Both the position numbers and the translations under genes were made by a program. DNA of 64,000 nucleotides from Rhizobium indicum (GTDB taxonomy: Bacteria; Pseudomonadota; Alphaproteobacteria; Rhizobiales; Rhizobiaceae): positions 62,001-126,000 of the forward strand of contig NZ_CP054022.1 in the NCBI RefSeq assembly GCF_005862305.2, in the 5' to 3' direction. Under the pieces are notes generated by a model. It was not told the origin of the DNA. It saw nothing but the letters and a program-made list of their open reading frames with translations, and did not search any database. Positions 27,780-36,503 of this stretch are shown here, in pieces. Every line of letters starts with the position of its first letter. The first letter of the stretch is position 1.

Positions 27780-28922
27780 TCACCAGATGCTGGTGCGGAT
27801 GTCCGGTTCAAAGAAATGGAGTTCGTCGGCATCGACAGCGATGCGCGCGATGTCACCTGCTCGGACTGTGCTCTTCGGAGAAAAGCGGGCTACAGCAGCC
27901 TTTTCGTTGCCGATGTCGGCGACGGCGTCCGGGTCGCCGGCATCCACACGGGTGGCGTCGATATTCAGATGCACCATGGATTCAGAACCTAGCGCCTCGA
28001 CAAGAGCGACCGGGGCCGAGATCTCGGCCGAAGAGGGCCGGATTGCGGCATCGTTCATATGCTCGGGCCGGATACCAACAATGACCTGACGGTTGGACGC
28101 GCCGTTGAGCGAGGGGCGGCCTTCAAAAACCTGGTCGGAGATTTCCAAGCTGTTGCTGCCCAGGGTCAGCGTCCTTCCATTCAGAACGGCCTCGTACAAA
28201 TTCATCGAAGGCGATCCGATAAAGGCGGCGACGAAGACATTGTCAGGACGATTGTACAGGTTTTGCGGTGTGTCGACTTGCTGCAGCACACCGCCTTTCA
28301 TGACAGCGACGCGGTCACCCATCGTCATCGCCTCGACTTGGTCGTGGGTCACGTAAATCGTCGTGACATTCAGTTTTCTCTGGAGGCTGGCGATCTCGGC
28401 GCGCATCTGCACGCGCAGCTTGGCATCGAGGTTCGACAACGGTTCATCCATCAGGAAGGCCGCTGGTTTGCGGACGATCGCCCGTCCCATGGCGACACGC
28501 TGACGCTGGCCTCCTGAAAGGAGTGCCGGCCTGCGGTCGAGCAAAGTCGTCAGTTCGAGGATGCGGGCTGCTTCGTCTACGCGGCTGGCAATCTCGGTCT
28601 TCGGCAGGCCTGCCATCAGCAATGGGAAGGCAATGTTCTCCCGCACGGTCTTGTGCGGGTAGAGCGCATAGGACTGAAAGACCATGGCGATGTCGCGATC
28701 CTTGGGATCGACATCGTTGACTAACCTGTCACCGATTTTGAGTTCACCGCTCGTAATGCTCTCCAGGCCGGCAATCATCCTGAGCGCCGTCGATTTCCCA
28801 CATCCGGACGGGCCGACGAACACCATGAACTCGCCATCCCTGATGTCGAAGCTCAGATCGTGCAGAGCGTGAAAGCTGTTTCCGTAGACCTTGTTGATAT
28901 TGCGCAGTTCTATGCCGGCCAT
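27780..28922 (-). CDS. Fructan-cassette ABC importer ATPase (UgpC/MsmK type)
   Basis: This 380-residue ATPase has Walker A (GPSGCGKST), Q-loop (FQSYALYPHKTV), signature (LSGGQRQRVAMGRAI), Walker B (FLMDEPLSNLDAKLR), switch His (YVTHDQVEAMT) and a C-terminal TOBE domain (VGIRPEHM). It lies 13 bp after the MalG-type permease and 120 bp before GH91. It should energise import of the substrate bound by the protein at 30.7-32.0 kb. Confidence 0.93.
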   Translation of the reverse strand: MAGIELRNINKVYGNSFHALHDLSFDIRDGEFMVFVGPSGCGKSTALRMIAGLESITSGELKIGDRLVNDVDPKDRDIAMVFQSYALYPHKTVRENIAFPLLMAGLPKTEIASRVDEAARILELTTLLDRRPALLSGGQRQRVAMGRAIVRKPAAFLMDEPLSNLDAKLRVQMRAEIASLQRKLNVTTIYVTHDQVEAMTMGDRVAVMKGGVLQQVDTPQNLYNRPDNVFVAAFIGSPSMNLYEAVLNGRTLTLGSNSLEISDQVFEGRPSLNGASNRQVIVGIRPEHMNDAAIRPSSAEISAPVALVEALGSESMVHLNIDATRVDAGDPDAVADIGNEKAAVARFSPKSTVRAGDIARIAVDADELHFFEPDIRTSIW

Positions 28923-28935
28923 GCCTTTGCCTCCC

Positions 28936-29772
28936 TCATCCCTTTACAGCGCCGAAAGTCAGGCCGCCGACGATCTGTTTTTGCAGTGCGAGCGTTACGA
29001 TGATGACCGGCAGCGAGTAGAGGACGGCTGCCGCGGTCATCGCCCCCCAGGCAAGCCCATAGACCGAATTGTATTCAGCGATGACGATCGGCGCCGTTTT
29101 GGTCGCCTCGGACGTCAGCAGCAGCGCGTAAAGAAACTCGTTCCAGCTTGTGATGAAGGTAAAGAGCGCGGTGACCGCTATTCCCCCTGTCATGACCGGA
29201 AGCACGATCTTTCGAAACGCCTGGAATCGTGTGCAGCCATCCATGCGCGCCGCTTCTTCGAGCTCCTTCGGTATGCCCTCGAAGAACGCGGACATGAGCA
29301 GCAGTGCCAGTGGTACCGCAGCCGACGTGTGAGCGAGCACCAGGCCTGGAATGGTATCGAGCAGACCCACAGACTTCAAAAGCTGGAACAGCGGCACTCC
29401 GAGCGCCACCGACGGCACCATGCGCGTCACCAGGGCGAAGAGCAGGAAAATGGTGGTGATCCGGCGCCGGTACTGCGTGGCGACGTAAGCGGCAGGCACT
29501 GCCACCGAAAGCGAGAGAGCCGTCGTCAGTACCGCGACGGTCAGGGAATTGACGAAGGCTCTCGGCAAAGTGGAGGATCGCAGCACTTCGCGGAAATTCT
29601 CGAACGAGACAACGGCGGGAAAGAAGCTTGGCGGGATCTGCTGCACATCAGCCGCCGGCTTGATGGAGGTCATGAGGAGATAGATGTAAGGCAGCGCGTA
29701 GGATAGCACCAACACGAGGGCTGCCGCGTTGATCAGGATTCCGCTGAGATTGAGGCGGGGAGCTCTACGCAT
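28936..29772 (-). CDS. Fructan-cassette ABC permease, MalG type
   Basis: This 278-residue, six-helix permease has the EAA loop EAARMDGCTRFQAFRKIVLPVMTGGI. It overlaps the upstream MalF-type gene by 8 bp. It belongs to the CUT1 importer of the cassette and ends 13 bp before the ATPase gene. Confidence 0.92.
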   Translation of the reverse strand: MRRAPRLNLSGILINAAALVLVLSYALPYIYLLMTSIKPAADVQQIPPSFFPAVVSFENFREVLRSSTLPRAFVNSLTVAVLTTALSLSVAVPAAYVATQYRRRITTIFLLFALVTRMVPSVALGVPLFQLLKSVGLLDTIPGLVLAHTSAAVPLALLLMSAFFEGIPKELEEAARMDGCTRFQAFRKIVLPVMTGGIAVTALFTFITSWNEFLYALLLTSEATKTAPIVIAEYNSVYGLAWGAMTAAAVLYSLPVIIVTLALQKQIVGGLTFGAVKG

Positions 29773-30646
29773 GGACCGGCCTCCATATCTTCCAATAGGC
29801 GACTGCCGCCAAAAGCATCATGACGATGAGGAACAATGTTCCTGACGCGGAAGCCTCGCCGAGATCGCCGAACCGAACCATGCGCTGGTAGATGTTCATC
29901 GAGAACACTTCGGAAGCATGACTGGGACCACCCTGCGTCTGTATCCAGATCAGGTCGAATGTCTTTGCAGCATCCACGCCTCGCACGATCACCACGACGG
30001 CGATCACCGGCCGCATGAGGGGAAGGGTGACATGCCAGAAGCGCTTGAGGGCATTCGCCCCGTCGATCCGCGCTGCCTCCAGCAGGTCTTTCGGGATGTT
30101 CGTCAGCCCGGCATAGGACACAAGGGCGACAAAGGAAGTCGTCAGCCAGATGTCGGCAAAGGAAACAGAATAGATGACGATATCTTCGCTGGACAACCAT
30201 GCGATTGCCTCTGGATCGCTAATCAGACCCAAACGGACGAGCCCGTAGTTCAGGATGCCGATATTGCCGACGAGCAGAAATCGCCAAAGTAGACCCGCGA
30301 CGATGGGCGGAACCATCAGCGGCAGAGCGAAGATCGTGCGATGCCACCGCGATTGACCGGCAAGCGCCGAAAAAAGCAGCGCCGCACAGAAACCGAACGT
30401 GAACTCGAAAAACAGCGCGAAGAGCGAATACTGAACGGTCCGCAGAGCGCTTTCCATGACACGTTTCGACGTCAAGGCATCGACATAGTTCTGCAGGCCG
30501 ACCCATTCGCGAATATGGGGCGTGATCGTATCGACCTTGAAAAAGGAATCGAATACCAGGAGCCCCACCGGGTAAGCGACCAGCACGCCGAGGATGGCGA
30601 CAGCAGGCGCGAGCATGCAAAGTACAAATCGGTCTTCACCCGACAT
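29765..30646 (-). CDS. Fructan-cassette ABC permease, MalF type
   Basis: This 293-residue permease has the EAA loop EAARIDGANALKRFWHVTLPLMRPVI and the TQGGPSHASEVFSMNIYQ segment typical of MalF/UgpA-type subunits. It lies downstream of the solute-binding-protein gene after a strong stem-loop and overlaps the MalG-type permease gene. Confidence 0.92.
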   Translation of the reverse strand: MSGEDRFVLCMLAPAVAILGVLVAYPVGLLVFDSFFKVDTITPHIREWVGLQNYVDALTSKRVMESALRTVQYSLFALFFEFTFGFCAALLFSALAGQSRWHRTIFALPLMVPPIVAGLLWRFLLVGNIGILNYGLVRLGLISDPEAIAWLSSEDIVIYSVSFADIWLTTSFVALVSYAGLTNIPKDLLEAARIDGANALKRFWHVTLPLMRPVIAVVVIVRGVDAAKTFDLIWIQTQGGPSHASEVFSMNIYQRMVRFGDLGEASASGTLFLIVMMLLAAVAYWKIWRPVHA

Positions 30647-30667
30647 GTCCGTCTCCGAAAGCTAAGA

Positions 30668-30688
30668 GTGGGGCATATTTTGCCCCAC
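30668..30688 (-). repeat. Intercistronic hairpin after the fructan-cassette solute-binding-protein gene
   Basis: GTGGGGCA (30668-30675) pairs perfectly with TGCCCCAC (30681-30688) around a 5-nt loop, 21 bp beyond the stop codon and before the permease. It has the position of an mRNA-stabilising or partial-terminator hairpin. Confidence 0.6.
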
Positions 30689-30709
30689 GATGTGGAGGAA
30701 TGTACGAGG

Positions 30710-31969
30710 CTAGTTGAGAATGTCCTCGATCGTTTCCTTGGCTTCCGTCAGGACCTCCCCGATATCTGCCTTGCAGGTGAGTGCCTGCTGGATAGCGGGC
30801 AGCACAGCTTCATCGACTATTTCCTGATATTTTTCATTGATCGGCCGGCCCTGGGTGGCGGGCGCGCTCAGCGTCTCAAGAAGTGGGGGGAAGTGCTCAT
30901 AGCCGGCCTTGGCTGAATAGCTCCGATAGGCGGAATTCGTCGCGGCAAGGCCGAGGGGAGCTTCGATACCCAGGGTATTATTGGCGATAGCAAACGATAT
31001 GAATTTTTTCGCTGCATCCTTGTGCTCGGATGTCGAGGGAACGACGTTGTACCAAGGGCCGGGAACAGCTGCGATCCCGGCATCGCCGGCCAGCATCGGC
31101 ACCACGCCGACCTTGCCGCTGACCTTTGAATCCGGAGGCGTCATCTTGTAGGCGTGCGCCCAGAACTTCATCATGGCTGTTTTGCCCTGGTAGAACAGGT
31201 TCTGCGCCTCGCCCCAGCCGATTTCGTTCACATTTTCAGGAACGGAATGATCAACACAGTGTGGCGCGATGTAGAATTCAAGTGCCTTTTTGTGCGCCTC
31301 ATTGTCGATAATGACCTGCCCGTCCTTATCGAGGATCACCCCTGGCGAACCCGCCTGCAGCACATGCGCCATCCATTCCTCTGAAAACGTGCCGATGGTG
31401 TCAGTGCCCCAGAAGTCGGTCTTTCCATCGCCGTCAGTGTCACGCGTGAAGAATTTGGCGATGTCACGCCACTGCTGCCAGGTTTTGGGCGGCGCGAGAG
31501 GATAGCCATACTTGGCCTGAAAAGCCTCTTTTTCCTCAGCCTTATCAAACAGATCCTTGCGATAGAACACGATCTCGGCATTGGCCCAGGCAGGCATGCC
31601 GATCAGTTTGTCACCGACCTTCGCATCGGCAAGCAAGACAGGCGGCAGATCCGCGCGAACCGCATCGGTGAAAAGAGCCGAGAGATCCTCGACGTGGCTC
31701 GCGAATTTCGCATTCCACACGACGTCGATCGTCACGACATCGAACGCAGAAGAGCCTGAGGCGATTTCGGCCGAGAACTTGTCAAAGACACCCTGATAGG
31801 GAACGGTCGTGAAGTTCACCTCGATGCCTGTTTCGGCAGTAAACTTCTCGGCGACCGCCTTCTGCAACATTTCGCCGCCGCCTTCCACCAGAATGTTGAT
31901 GGCTTCGGCATTGGCAGTGGCGGCTATGAAAACAAGCGCAAGTGCGCTGGCACCAAGCAATTTCTTCAT
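30710..31969 (-). CDS. Periplasmic sugar-binding protein of the fructan cassette
   Basis: This 419-residue family-1 solute-binding protein has a signal peptide (KKLLGASALALVFIAATANA then EA). The N-terminal FTAETGIEVNFTTVPYQGVFDKFSAEIASGSSAFDVVTIDV and internal AWANAEIVFYRKDLFD are typical of CUT1 binding proteins. ATG at 31969 follows GGGAGGAATCA. It is the first gene of the operon leading to GH91 and GH32. The promoter region carries three LacI-type operators. Likely ligand: a difructose anhydride or short fructo-oligosaccharide, by context. Confidence 0.9.
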   Translation of the reverse strand: MKKLLGASALALVFIAATANAEAINILVEGGGEMLQKAVAEKFTAETGIEVNFTTVPYQGVFDKFSAEIASGSSAFDVVTIDVVWNAKFASHVEDLSALFTDAVRADLPPVLLADAKVGDKLIGMPAWANAEIVFYRKDLFDKAEEKEAFQAKYGYPLAPPKTWQQWRDIAKFFTRDTDGDGKTDFWGTDTIGTFSEEWMAHVLQAGSPGVILDKDGQVIIDNEAHKKALEFYIAPHCVDHSVPENVNEIGWGEAQNLFYQGKTAMMKFWAHAYKMTPPDSKVSGKVGVVPMLAGDAGIAAVPGPWYNVVPSTSEHKDAAKKFISFAIANNTLGIEAPLGLAATNSAYRSYSAKAGYEHFPPLLETLSAPATQGRPINEKYQEIVDEAVLPAIQQALTCKADIGEVLTEAKETIEDILN

Positions 31970-32038
31970 TGATTCCTCCCATTTGGCTCGCTGCACTTGC
32001 ACTGAGCCCTCCTTCTTGCTGCGAAGGTAGTCCTCGTA

Positions 32039-32052
32039 TGACGACGTTGTCA
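32039..32052. promoter_or_regulatory. LacI-type operator O1
   Basis: TGACGACGTTGTCA, a near-palindrome (12 of 14 positions symmetric). First of three sites at exact 22-bp spacing in the divergent region between the fructan importer and the LacI gene. Confidence 0.7.
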
Positions 32053-32060
32053 ATATGGAA

Positions 32061-32074
32061 TGACGACGTTGTCA
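32061..32074. promoter_or_regulatory. LacI-type operator O2
   Basis: TGACGACGTTGTCA, identical to O1 and starting 22 bp further on. Confidence 0.7.
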
Positions 32075-32082
32075 GAAAAATA

Positions 32083-32096
32083 TGTCGACGTTGTCA
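32083..32096. promoter_or_regulatory. LacI-type operator O3
   Basis: TGTCGACGTTGTCA, one base different from O1/O2 and again 22 bp further on, 43 bp before the LacI start codon. Suits cooperative repression of both divergent promoters and autoregulation. Confidence 0.68.
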
Positions 32097-32139
32097 TGCG
32101 TCTGGTTTAAAACGAATCCGGGCAAGGAGATTGGCGTAG

Positions 32140-33159
32140 ATGGTGAGCATAGTCAGCGTCGCGAAAGTGGCGGGAGTTTCCAACAAAACTGTGTCTCGCG
32201 TCATTAACGGCGAACCATATGTGACCGAGGAAACGAGAGAGAGGGTCGAAAGGGCAATCCGGGACCTCGGATATGTGCCCAATATGGCCGCGCGCCAAAT
32301 ACGCTCAAGTCGCTCCAACACATTTGGCATCATCGCTGACTACGTGTCGACGACGCCTTATTCAGTGGATATCGTTCGCGGGATCCAGGATTGGGCCAAC
32401 GCCAACGGCAAGACCATTCTGATGGCAAACACCGGCGGCGCATCCGAGCAGGAAATTAAAATTTGGAAAATGTTCCAATCGCACCGCATTGACGGTGTTC
32501 TCTACGTAACGATGTACCATCGCATCGTTGACCCCGAAATCGGCGACGTCGGCATCCCCACAGTCATGATCAACTGCCGACCAAAAACGAGCGAATTGTT
32601 GCCGTCGATCGAACCCGATGACTACCAGGGCGCTCAGGATCTCACACGCTATCTGCTTGAGCGGGGGCATCGAAAGATCGGCTATATCCGGCTCAATCCC
32701 ATTTTGCTTGGTGCGGAACTGCGCCTCGATGCTTTCCGCAAAACCACCGGAGACTTTGGCCTTGCGGAGAACGACCTCACTATCCGCCTTGGCATGGAAG
32801 GACCGGTAGGAGCAGAGAAGAACTACGTTTTTGCTTCCGCCACCGAGATGCTTCAACAAAAGGATCGACCGACCGCAATCATGAGCGGCAACGACGAAAT
32901 GGCGATCCAAATCTACATCGCGGCCATGGCATTGGGTCTTCGGATTCCCGAGGATGTCAGTATTGTCGGCTTTGACGATTTCCGGACGGTTTCCCTGGCG
33001 CTGAGGCCGGAGCTGACCACTGCCGCTTTGCCATATTACGATCTCGGTCTGCAAGGGGCGGAATTGTTGAATAGCGTGGTGGCGGGAAGCGAAGTTTGCC
33101 CGACCAGTCGAGTTATGTCCTGCAATTTGGTGGAGCGACTTTCGGTGCGCTCCCTGTAA
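32140..33159 (+). CDS. LacI-family repressor of the fructan cassette
   Basis: This 339-residue protein has an N-terminal LacI HTH (VSIVSVAKVAGVSNKTVSRVIN) and hinge helix region (NMAARQIRSS), followed by a periplasmic-binding-protein-like effector domain (NTFGIIADYV, IMSGNDEMAIQIYIAAMALGLRIPEDVSIVGFDD). AAGGAG lies 10 nt before the ATG. It is divergent from the fructan ABC operon with three operators between. The expected inducer is a fructan-derived sugar. Base composition is lower in GC than the mannosidase that follows. Confidence 0.93.
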   Translation: MVSIVSVAKVAGVSNKTVSRVINGEPYVTEETRERVERAIRDLGYVPNMAARQIRSSRSNTFGIIADYVSTTPYSVDIVRGIQDWANANGKTILMANTGGASEQEIKIWKMFQSHRIDGVLYVTMYHRIVDPEIGDVGIPTVMINCRPKTSELLPSIEPDDYQGAQDLTRYLLERGHRKIGYIRLNPILLGAELRLDAFRKTTGDFGLAENDLTIRLGMEGPVGAEKNYVFASATEMLQQKDRPTAIMSGNDEMAIQIYIAAMALGLRIPEDVSIVGFDDFRTVSLALRPELTTAALPYYDLGLQGAELLNSVVAGSEVCPTSRVMSCNLVERLSVRSL

Positions 33160-33263
33160 TCTGACCTCATGCATGAGAGCGTCTGATCGAGCAAGCAAGC
33201 TTTCGCAAGAACATGGCGTGACAGTGGCATCCGGTAAAGCCGGAGCGGTTCGCTTCTTCCGGG

Positions 33264-33294
33264 CTTGACGCCAAATCAAAGTTACTTAATCTAA
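33264..33294 (+). promoter_or_regulatory. 31-bp promoter/operator element, copy 2
   Basis: It begins CTTGACGCCAAATCAAAG and ends with TTACTTAATCTAA. It contains -35-like TTGACG, -10-like TAATCT at 16-bp spacing and the palindromic core AAGTTACTT. It differs from copy 1 (21443-21473, reverse strand) at only three positions. It lies about 146 bp upstream of the alpha-mannosidase start. No coding similarity surrounds either copy, so conservation points to a shared regulator. Confidence 0.65.
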
Positions 33295-33439
33295 GACTCT
33301 GCAAGCCTGCTTGGAGGAGGGGCCGGGCAATCGCGATGTCGGTCGCGCCATCTTCATCTCCCCCAAACCATGACCATGACCATGACCCCAAAAGCATGAC
33401 GACAAGATTGTCAGCCGTCGATTTTCAACAGGATAAGCC

Positions 33440-36400
33440 ATGCCTCTGACCATTGCCCAGCGCCTCGATCGTCTCAAAGTTCGCATTGCCGAGTTGGCGC
33501 ATTGGCGAGATCGACAAAGTGTTGCGATCGACGGCTGGACGTTCGAGGGCGAGCCGATTGGCCATCACCAGGGTTGGCCGCACCGCCAGGGGGTGGTGCA
33601 TTTTGCCGCGACCGCTGAAGCGCCGGAGGCGTGGCCTCTCGGCGATATTCGCCTGCAGCTCGACCTCGGCGGCGAGAGCCTGATTACGCTCAGCTACCCC
33701 GACGGCGAGACGGAAACATTCGGTCTCGATCCCTACCATCAGGAATTCCCGCTGAAGGGCCGCCGCTTTTCGATCGCAACGGAAACCGTCGCCCGGTTTC
33801 CATTCGGCGAGCCCAATCGCGCTCCACGGCTCAACAAGGCCCGATTTATCTGGCTCGATGGTCCAGCTCACCGCCTGCATCTTCTGTTAAAGCAGGTTGC
33901 CGAGGCAATCGATGTGCTGGGCGAGCATGAAGTCGTGCCGCACCTGATGGATGCCGCCGAGCACTCGTTGCGCAGTCTCGACTGGCCGTCGGATACGGCG
34001 GCCTATGTCTCCCGCACATCAAGCGCTGTCATGCAGCAGAAAATCTGGGAACTGCCGGAGCTCGAGGCTAATCCGGCAGGCCTTACGGAGGAGCAGAGCG
34101 CTTCGGCAGCCACAGCCTTCGAGGCTCTGACGGCGAAGTTGAAGGAGCTGCAGAAGCGCTTCCCGCCGAATGGAGAATTGCTGCTGACGGGCCATGCGCA
34201 TATCGATCTCGCCTGGCTTTGGCCCTATCGCGAGACGCGGCGGAAAATGCGGCGCACCTTCAATACGGCGCTGTCATTGATGGAGCGCTCCGACGATTTC
34301 CGCTTCAATCAATCGACCGCCCATTATTACGCGCAGATGGAAGAGGAAGACCCGGAGCTTCTCGATCGCATCAAGCAGAAGGTCGCGGAAGGAAAGTGGG
34401 AAACCGTCGGCGGCATGTGGGTGGAGCCCGACACGAACATGCCGACCGGCGAAAGTCTCGCCCGTCAGGTTCTCTATGGCCAGCGTTATTTCGAAAAGAC
34501 CTTCGGCACGCGCCATACGGTCTGCTGGCTGCCCGATTGCTTTGGCTTTTCAGGCGCGCTGCCGCAAATCTTGAGGCAGGGCGGCATCGACAGCTTCTTC
34601 ACGATCAAGGTCAATTGGAGCGAGACCAACCATATTCCATCCGATCTCTTCTGGTGGAAGGGTCTCGACGGCAGCCGGGTGCTGACCCACACGTTCGACA
34701 ATCCGATGCAGGGTTATAACGGCTTCGTGCAAGCCGATTGCTACGTGCCGACATGGAAGAATTTCCGCGGCAAGACACAGCACGATACCTCGCTGCTGGC
34801 CGTCGGATATGGCGACGGCGGCGGCGGCGTCACGCCCGAGATGGTCGAGCGCGAGGTGCAGCTGCGCGATTTCCCGGCGATCCCGCAGGCACGCTGGGGC
34901 ACCGTCAAAAGCTATTACGAACAGGCGCACCGCACCGCAGGCGAAAAGAACCTTCCGGTATGGGATGGCGAAATCTATCTCGAACTGCACCGCGCCACGC
35001 TGACGTCGCAAAGCGGCGTCAAGCGCAAGCATCGCCAGGCCGAACGCGCGCTGATCACCGCCGAAACCATCGCTTCGCTGGCGCATATGCTCGGAGCAGA
35101 CAGGCCCCGAAGCCTCGAAGCGGATTGGCGCGTGGTGCTGAAGAACGAATTTCACGACATTCTGCCGGGCTCGAGCATCCGTGAAGTTTATCAGGATGCC
35201 GAGCAGGAACTGGGCGGCGTCATCGAACGTGCTGGAACCGAACAGGCAAATGCCTTGCAAGCGCTGTCGGCCAAGCTGCCGAAAGGCGGGGTTGGCGATG
35301 CCCTCGTCGTCGTCAATCCGTCTCTTGCGGCCAGACAGCTCAGCGCAACGCTCTCCGACGGCACGGTCGTCGCGGCCGCCGATCTCGTCGCCCCCTTGTC
35401 CGTCACGGTCTTCGACAAGGGCTCGCTCAAGCCGGCGGGCGGGCTGAAGGCAGGCCCCGAGCGTCTCGAAAACGAGCACCTCTCGGTCTCCATCGGCAGG
35501 GACGGGGCGGTTTCGAGCCTCCTTCACAAGGCAACGGGCCGGGAAGCGGTCGACGGCTCGGCAAATCAGCTCTGGGTCTATCCGGCCGACAAGCCGCGCA
35601 ACTGGGACGCCTGGGACATCGATGCGGATTATGCCGAAAAGGCCGTCCGCCTCGATACGCCTGATAGTATCACCCTCGTTGAAGACGGCCCGCACCGCGC
35701 GGCGATCCGCGTCGTTTACCGCTACCGGAATTCGAGCGTCACGCAGACCTATGTGCTGACGGCCAACGCCAGGCGGCTCGACATCGAAACGACGATCGAC
35801 TGGCATGATCGCCGCACGCTGCTGCGAACCCTGAACCCGGTCGCCGCGCAGGCCCGCAAGGCGACCTTCGAATGCGCCTTCGGCATCGTCGAACGGGCAA
35901 CGCACACGAATACGTCCTGGGAGCAGGCGATGTTCGAGGCCGTCGCGCACCGCTTCGTCGATATCAGCGAGCCGGATTTCGGGGTCGCGCTGCTCAACAA
36001 TGCCAAATACGGCCATAGCGCCCGCGGCAATGTGATCGGCATGAGCCTCGTACGCGGGCCGATCTATCCGGATCCGTTGGCCGACGAAGGGGAGCAGAGC
36101 TTCACCTATGCACTGATGCCGCATGAAGGCGCCTGGCATGAAGGCGGCGTTCTCGACGAGGCGATCGATCTCAATCAGCCGCTCGTCTCGGCTCAATTCA
36201 GCGGCCTCTCCGCCGGCATTTTTGCGCCGCTTGCGGTCACCGGCATCCCTGTCGCGTTCTCAGGCCTGAAGCCGGCGGAAGAGGGCGACGGCCTCATCCT
36301 GCGCCTTTACGAACCGGCCGGCCGGCGCGGCAGGCTCGCCCTCAACTTGCCTTCCGGATGGGCAGCATCGCAGCCGCTGAACATTCTCGAAGAGCCGATG

Positions 36401-36466
36401 GAGCGGAAGGGACCTGCCGACATCATGCCGTTCGAAGTCAGGACCTGGAAGCTGCAGAATGGCTGA
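33440..36466 (+). CDS. GH38 alpha-mannosidase
   Basis: This 1008-residue enzyme has about 245 N-terminal residues and then the GH38 catalytic domain: Zn-binding His254 and Asp256 in GHAHIDLAWLWPYRET, and nucleophile Asp366 in VCWLPDCFGFSGALPQ. NEFHDILPGSSI is the conserved late motif. The C-terminal half is the beta-sandwich typical of retaining alpha-mannosidases. There is no signal peptide, so it should act in the cytoplasm on imported mannosides. The gene is preceded by the 31-bp element shared with the first sugar ABC operon. It ends against a TetR gene. Confidence 0.95.
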   Translation: MPLTIAQRLDRLKVRIAELAHWRDRQSVAIDGWTFEGEPIGHHQGWPHRQGVVHFAATAEAPEAWPLGDIRLQLDLGGESLITLSYPDGETETFGLDPYHQEFPLKGRRFSIATETVARFPFGEPNRAPRLNKARFIWLDGPAHRLHLLLKQVAEAIDVLGEHEVVPHLMDAAEHSLRSLDWPSDTAAYVSRTSSAVMQQKIWELPELEANPAGLTEEQSASAATAFEALTAKLKELQKRFPPNGELLLTGHAHIDLAWLWPYRETRRKMRRTFNTALSLMERSDDFRFNQSTAHYYAQMEEEDPELLDRIKQKVAEGKWETVGGMWVEPDTNMPTGESLARQVLYGQRYFEKTFGTRHTVCWLPDCFGFSGALPQILRQGGIDSFFTIKVNWSETNHIPSDLFWWKGLDGSRVLTHTFDNPMQGYNGFVQADCYVPTWKNFRGKTQHDTSLLAVGYGDGGGGVTPEMVEREVQLRDFPAIPQARWGTVKSYYEQAHRTAGEKNLPVWDGEIYLELHRATLTSQSGVKRKHRQAERALITAETIASLAHMLGADRPRSLEADWRVVLKNEFHDILPGSSIREVYQDAEQELGGVIERAGTEQANALQALSAKLPKGGVGDALVVVNPSLAARQLSATLSDGTVVAAADLVAPLSVTVFDKGSLKPAGGLKAGPERLENEHLSVSIGRDGAVSSLLHKATGREAVDGSANQLWVYPADKPRNWDAWDIDADYAEKAVRLDTPDSITLVEDGPHRAAIRVVYRYRNSSVTQTYVLTANARRLDIETTIDWHDRRTLLRTLNPVAAQARKATFECAFGIVERATHTNTSWEQAMFEAVAHRFVDISEPDFGVALLNNAKYGHSARGNVIGMSLVRGPIYPDPLADEGEQSFTYALMPHEGAWHEGGVLDEAIDLNQPLVSAQFSGLSAGIFAPLAVTGIPVAFSGLKPAEEGDGLILRLYEPAGRRGRLALNLPSGWAASQPLNILEEPMERKGPADIMPFEVRTWKLQNG

Positions 36467-36503
36467 CGCTATGTCTTGGCCGACGGCTCTCTCTCACTTC
36501 GGT

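Noticed and set aside
21443..33294. The inverted 31-bp copies considered as terminal repeats of a transposon carrying the fructan cassette
   Set aside because: Each copy has promoter hexamers in the right orientation and distance for its own gene, no transposase is present between them, and no target duplication was seen. A regulatory element explains them better.
34550..36196. Open frame of 548 codons on the minus strand opposite the alpha-mannosidase
   Set aside because: Antisense shadow of a well-supported GH38 gene; Arg/Asp/Gly-rich translation without domains.
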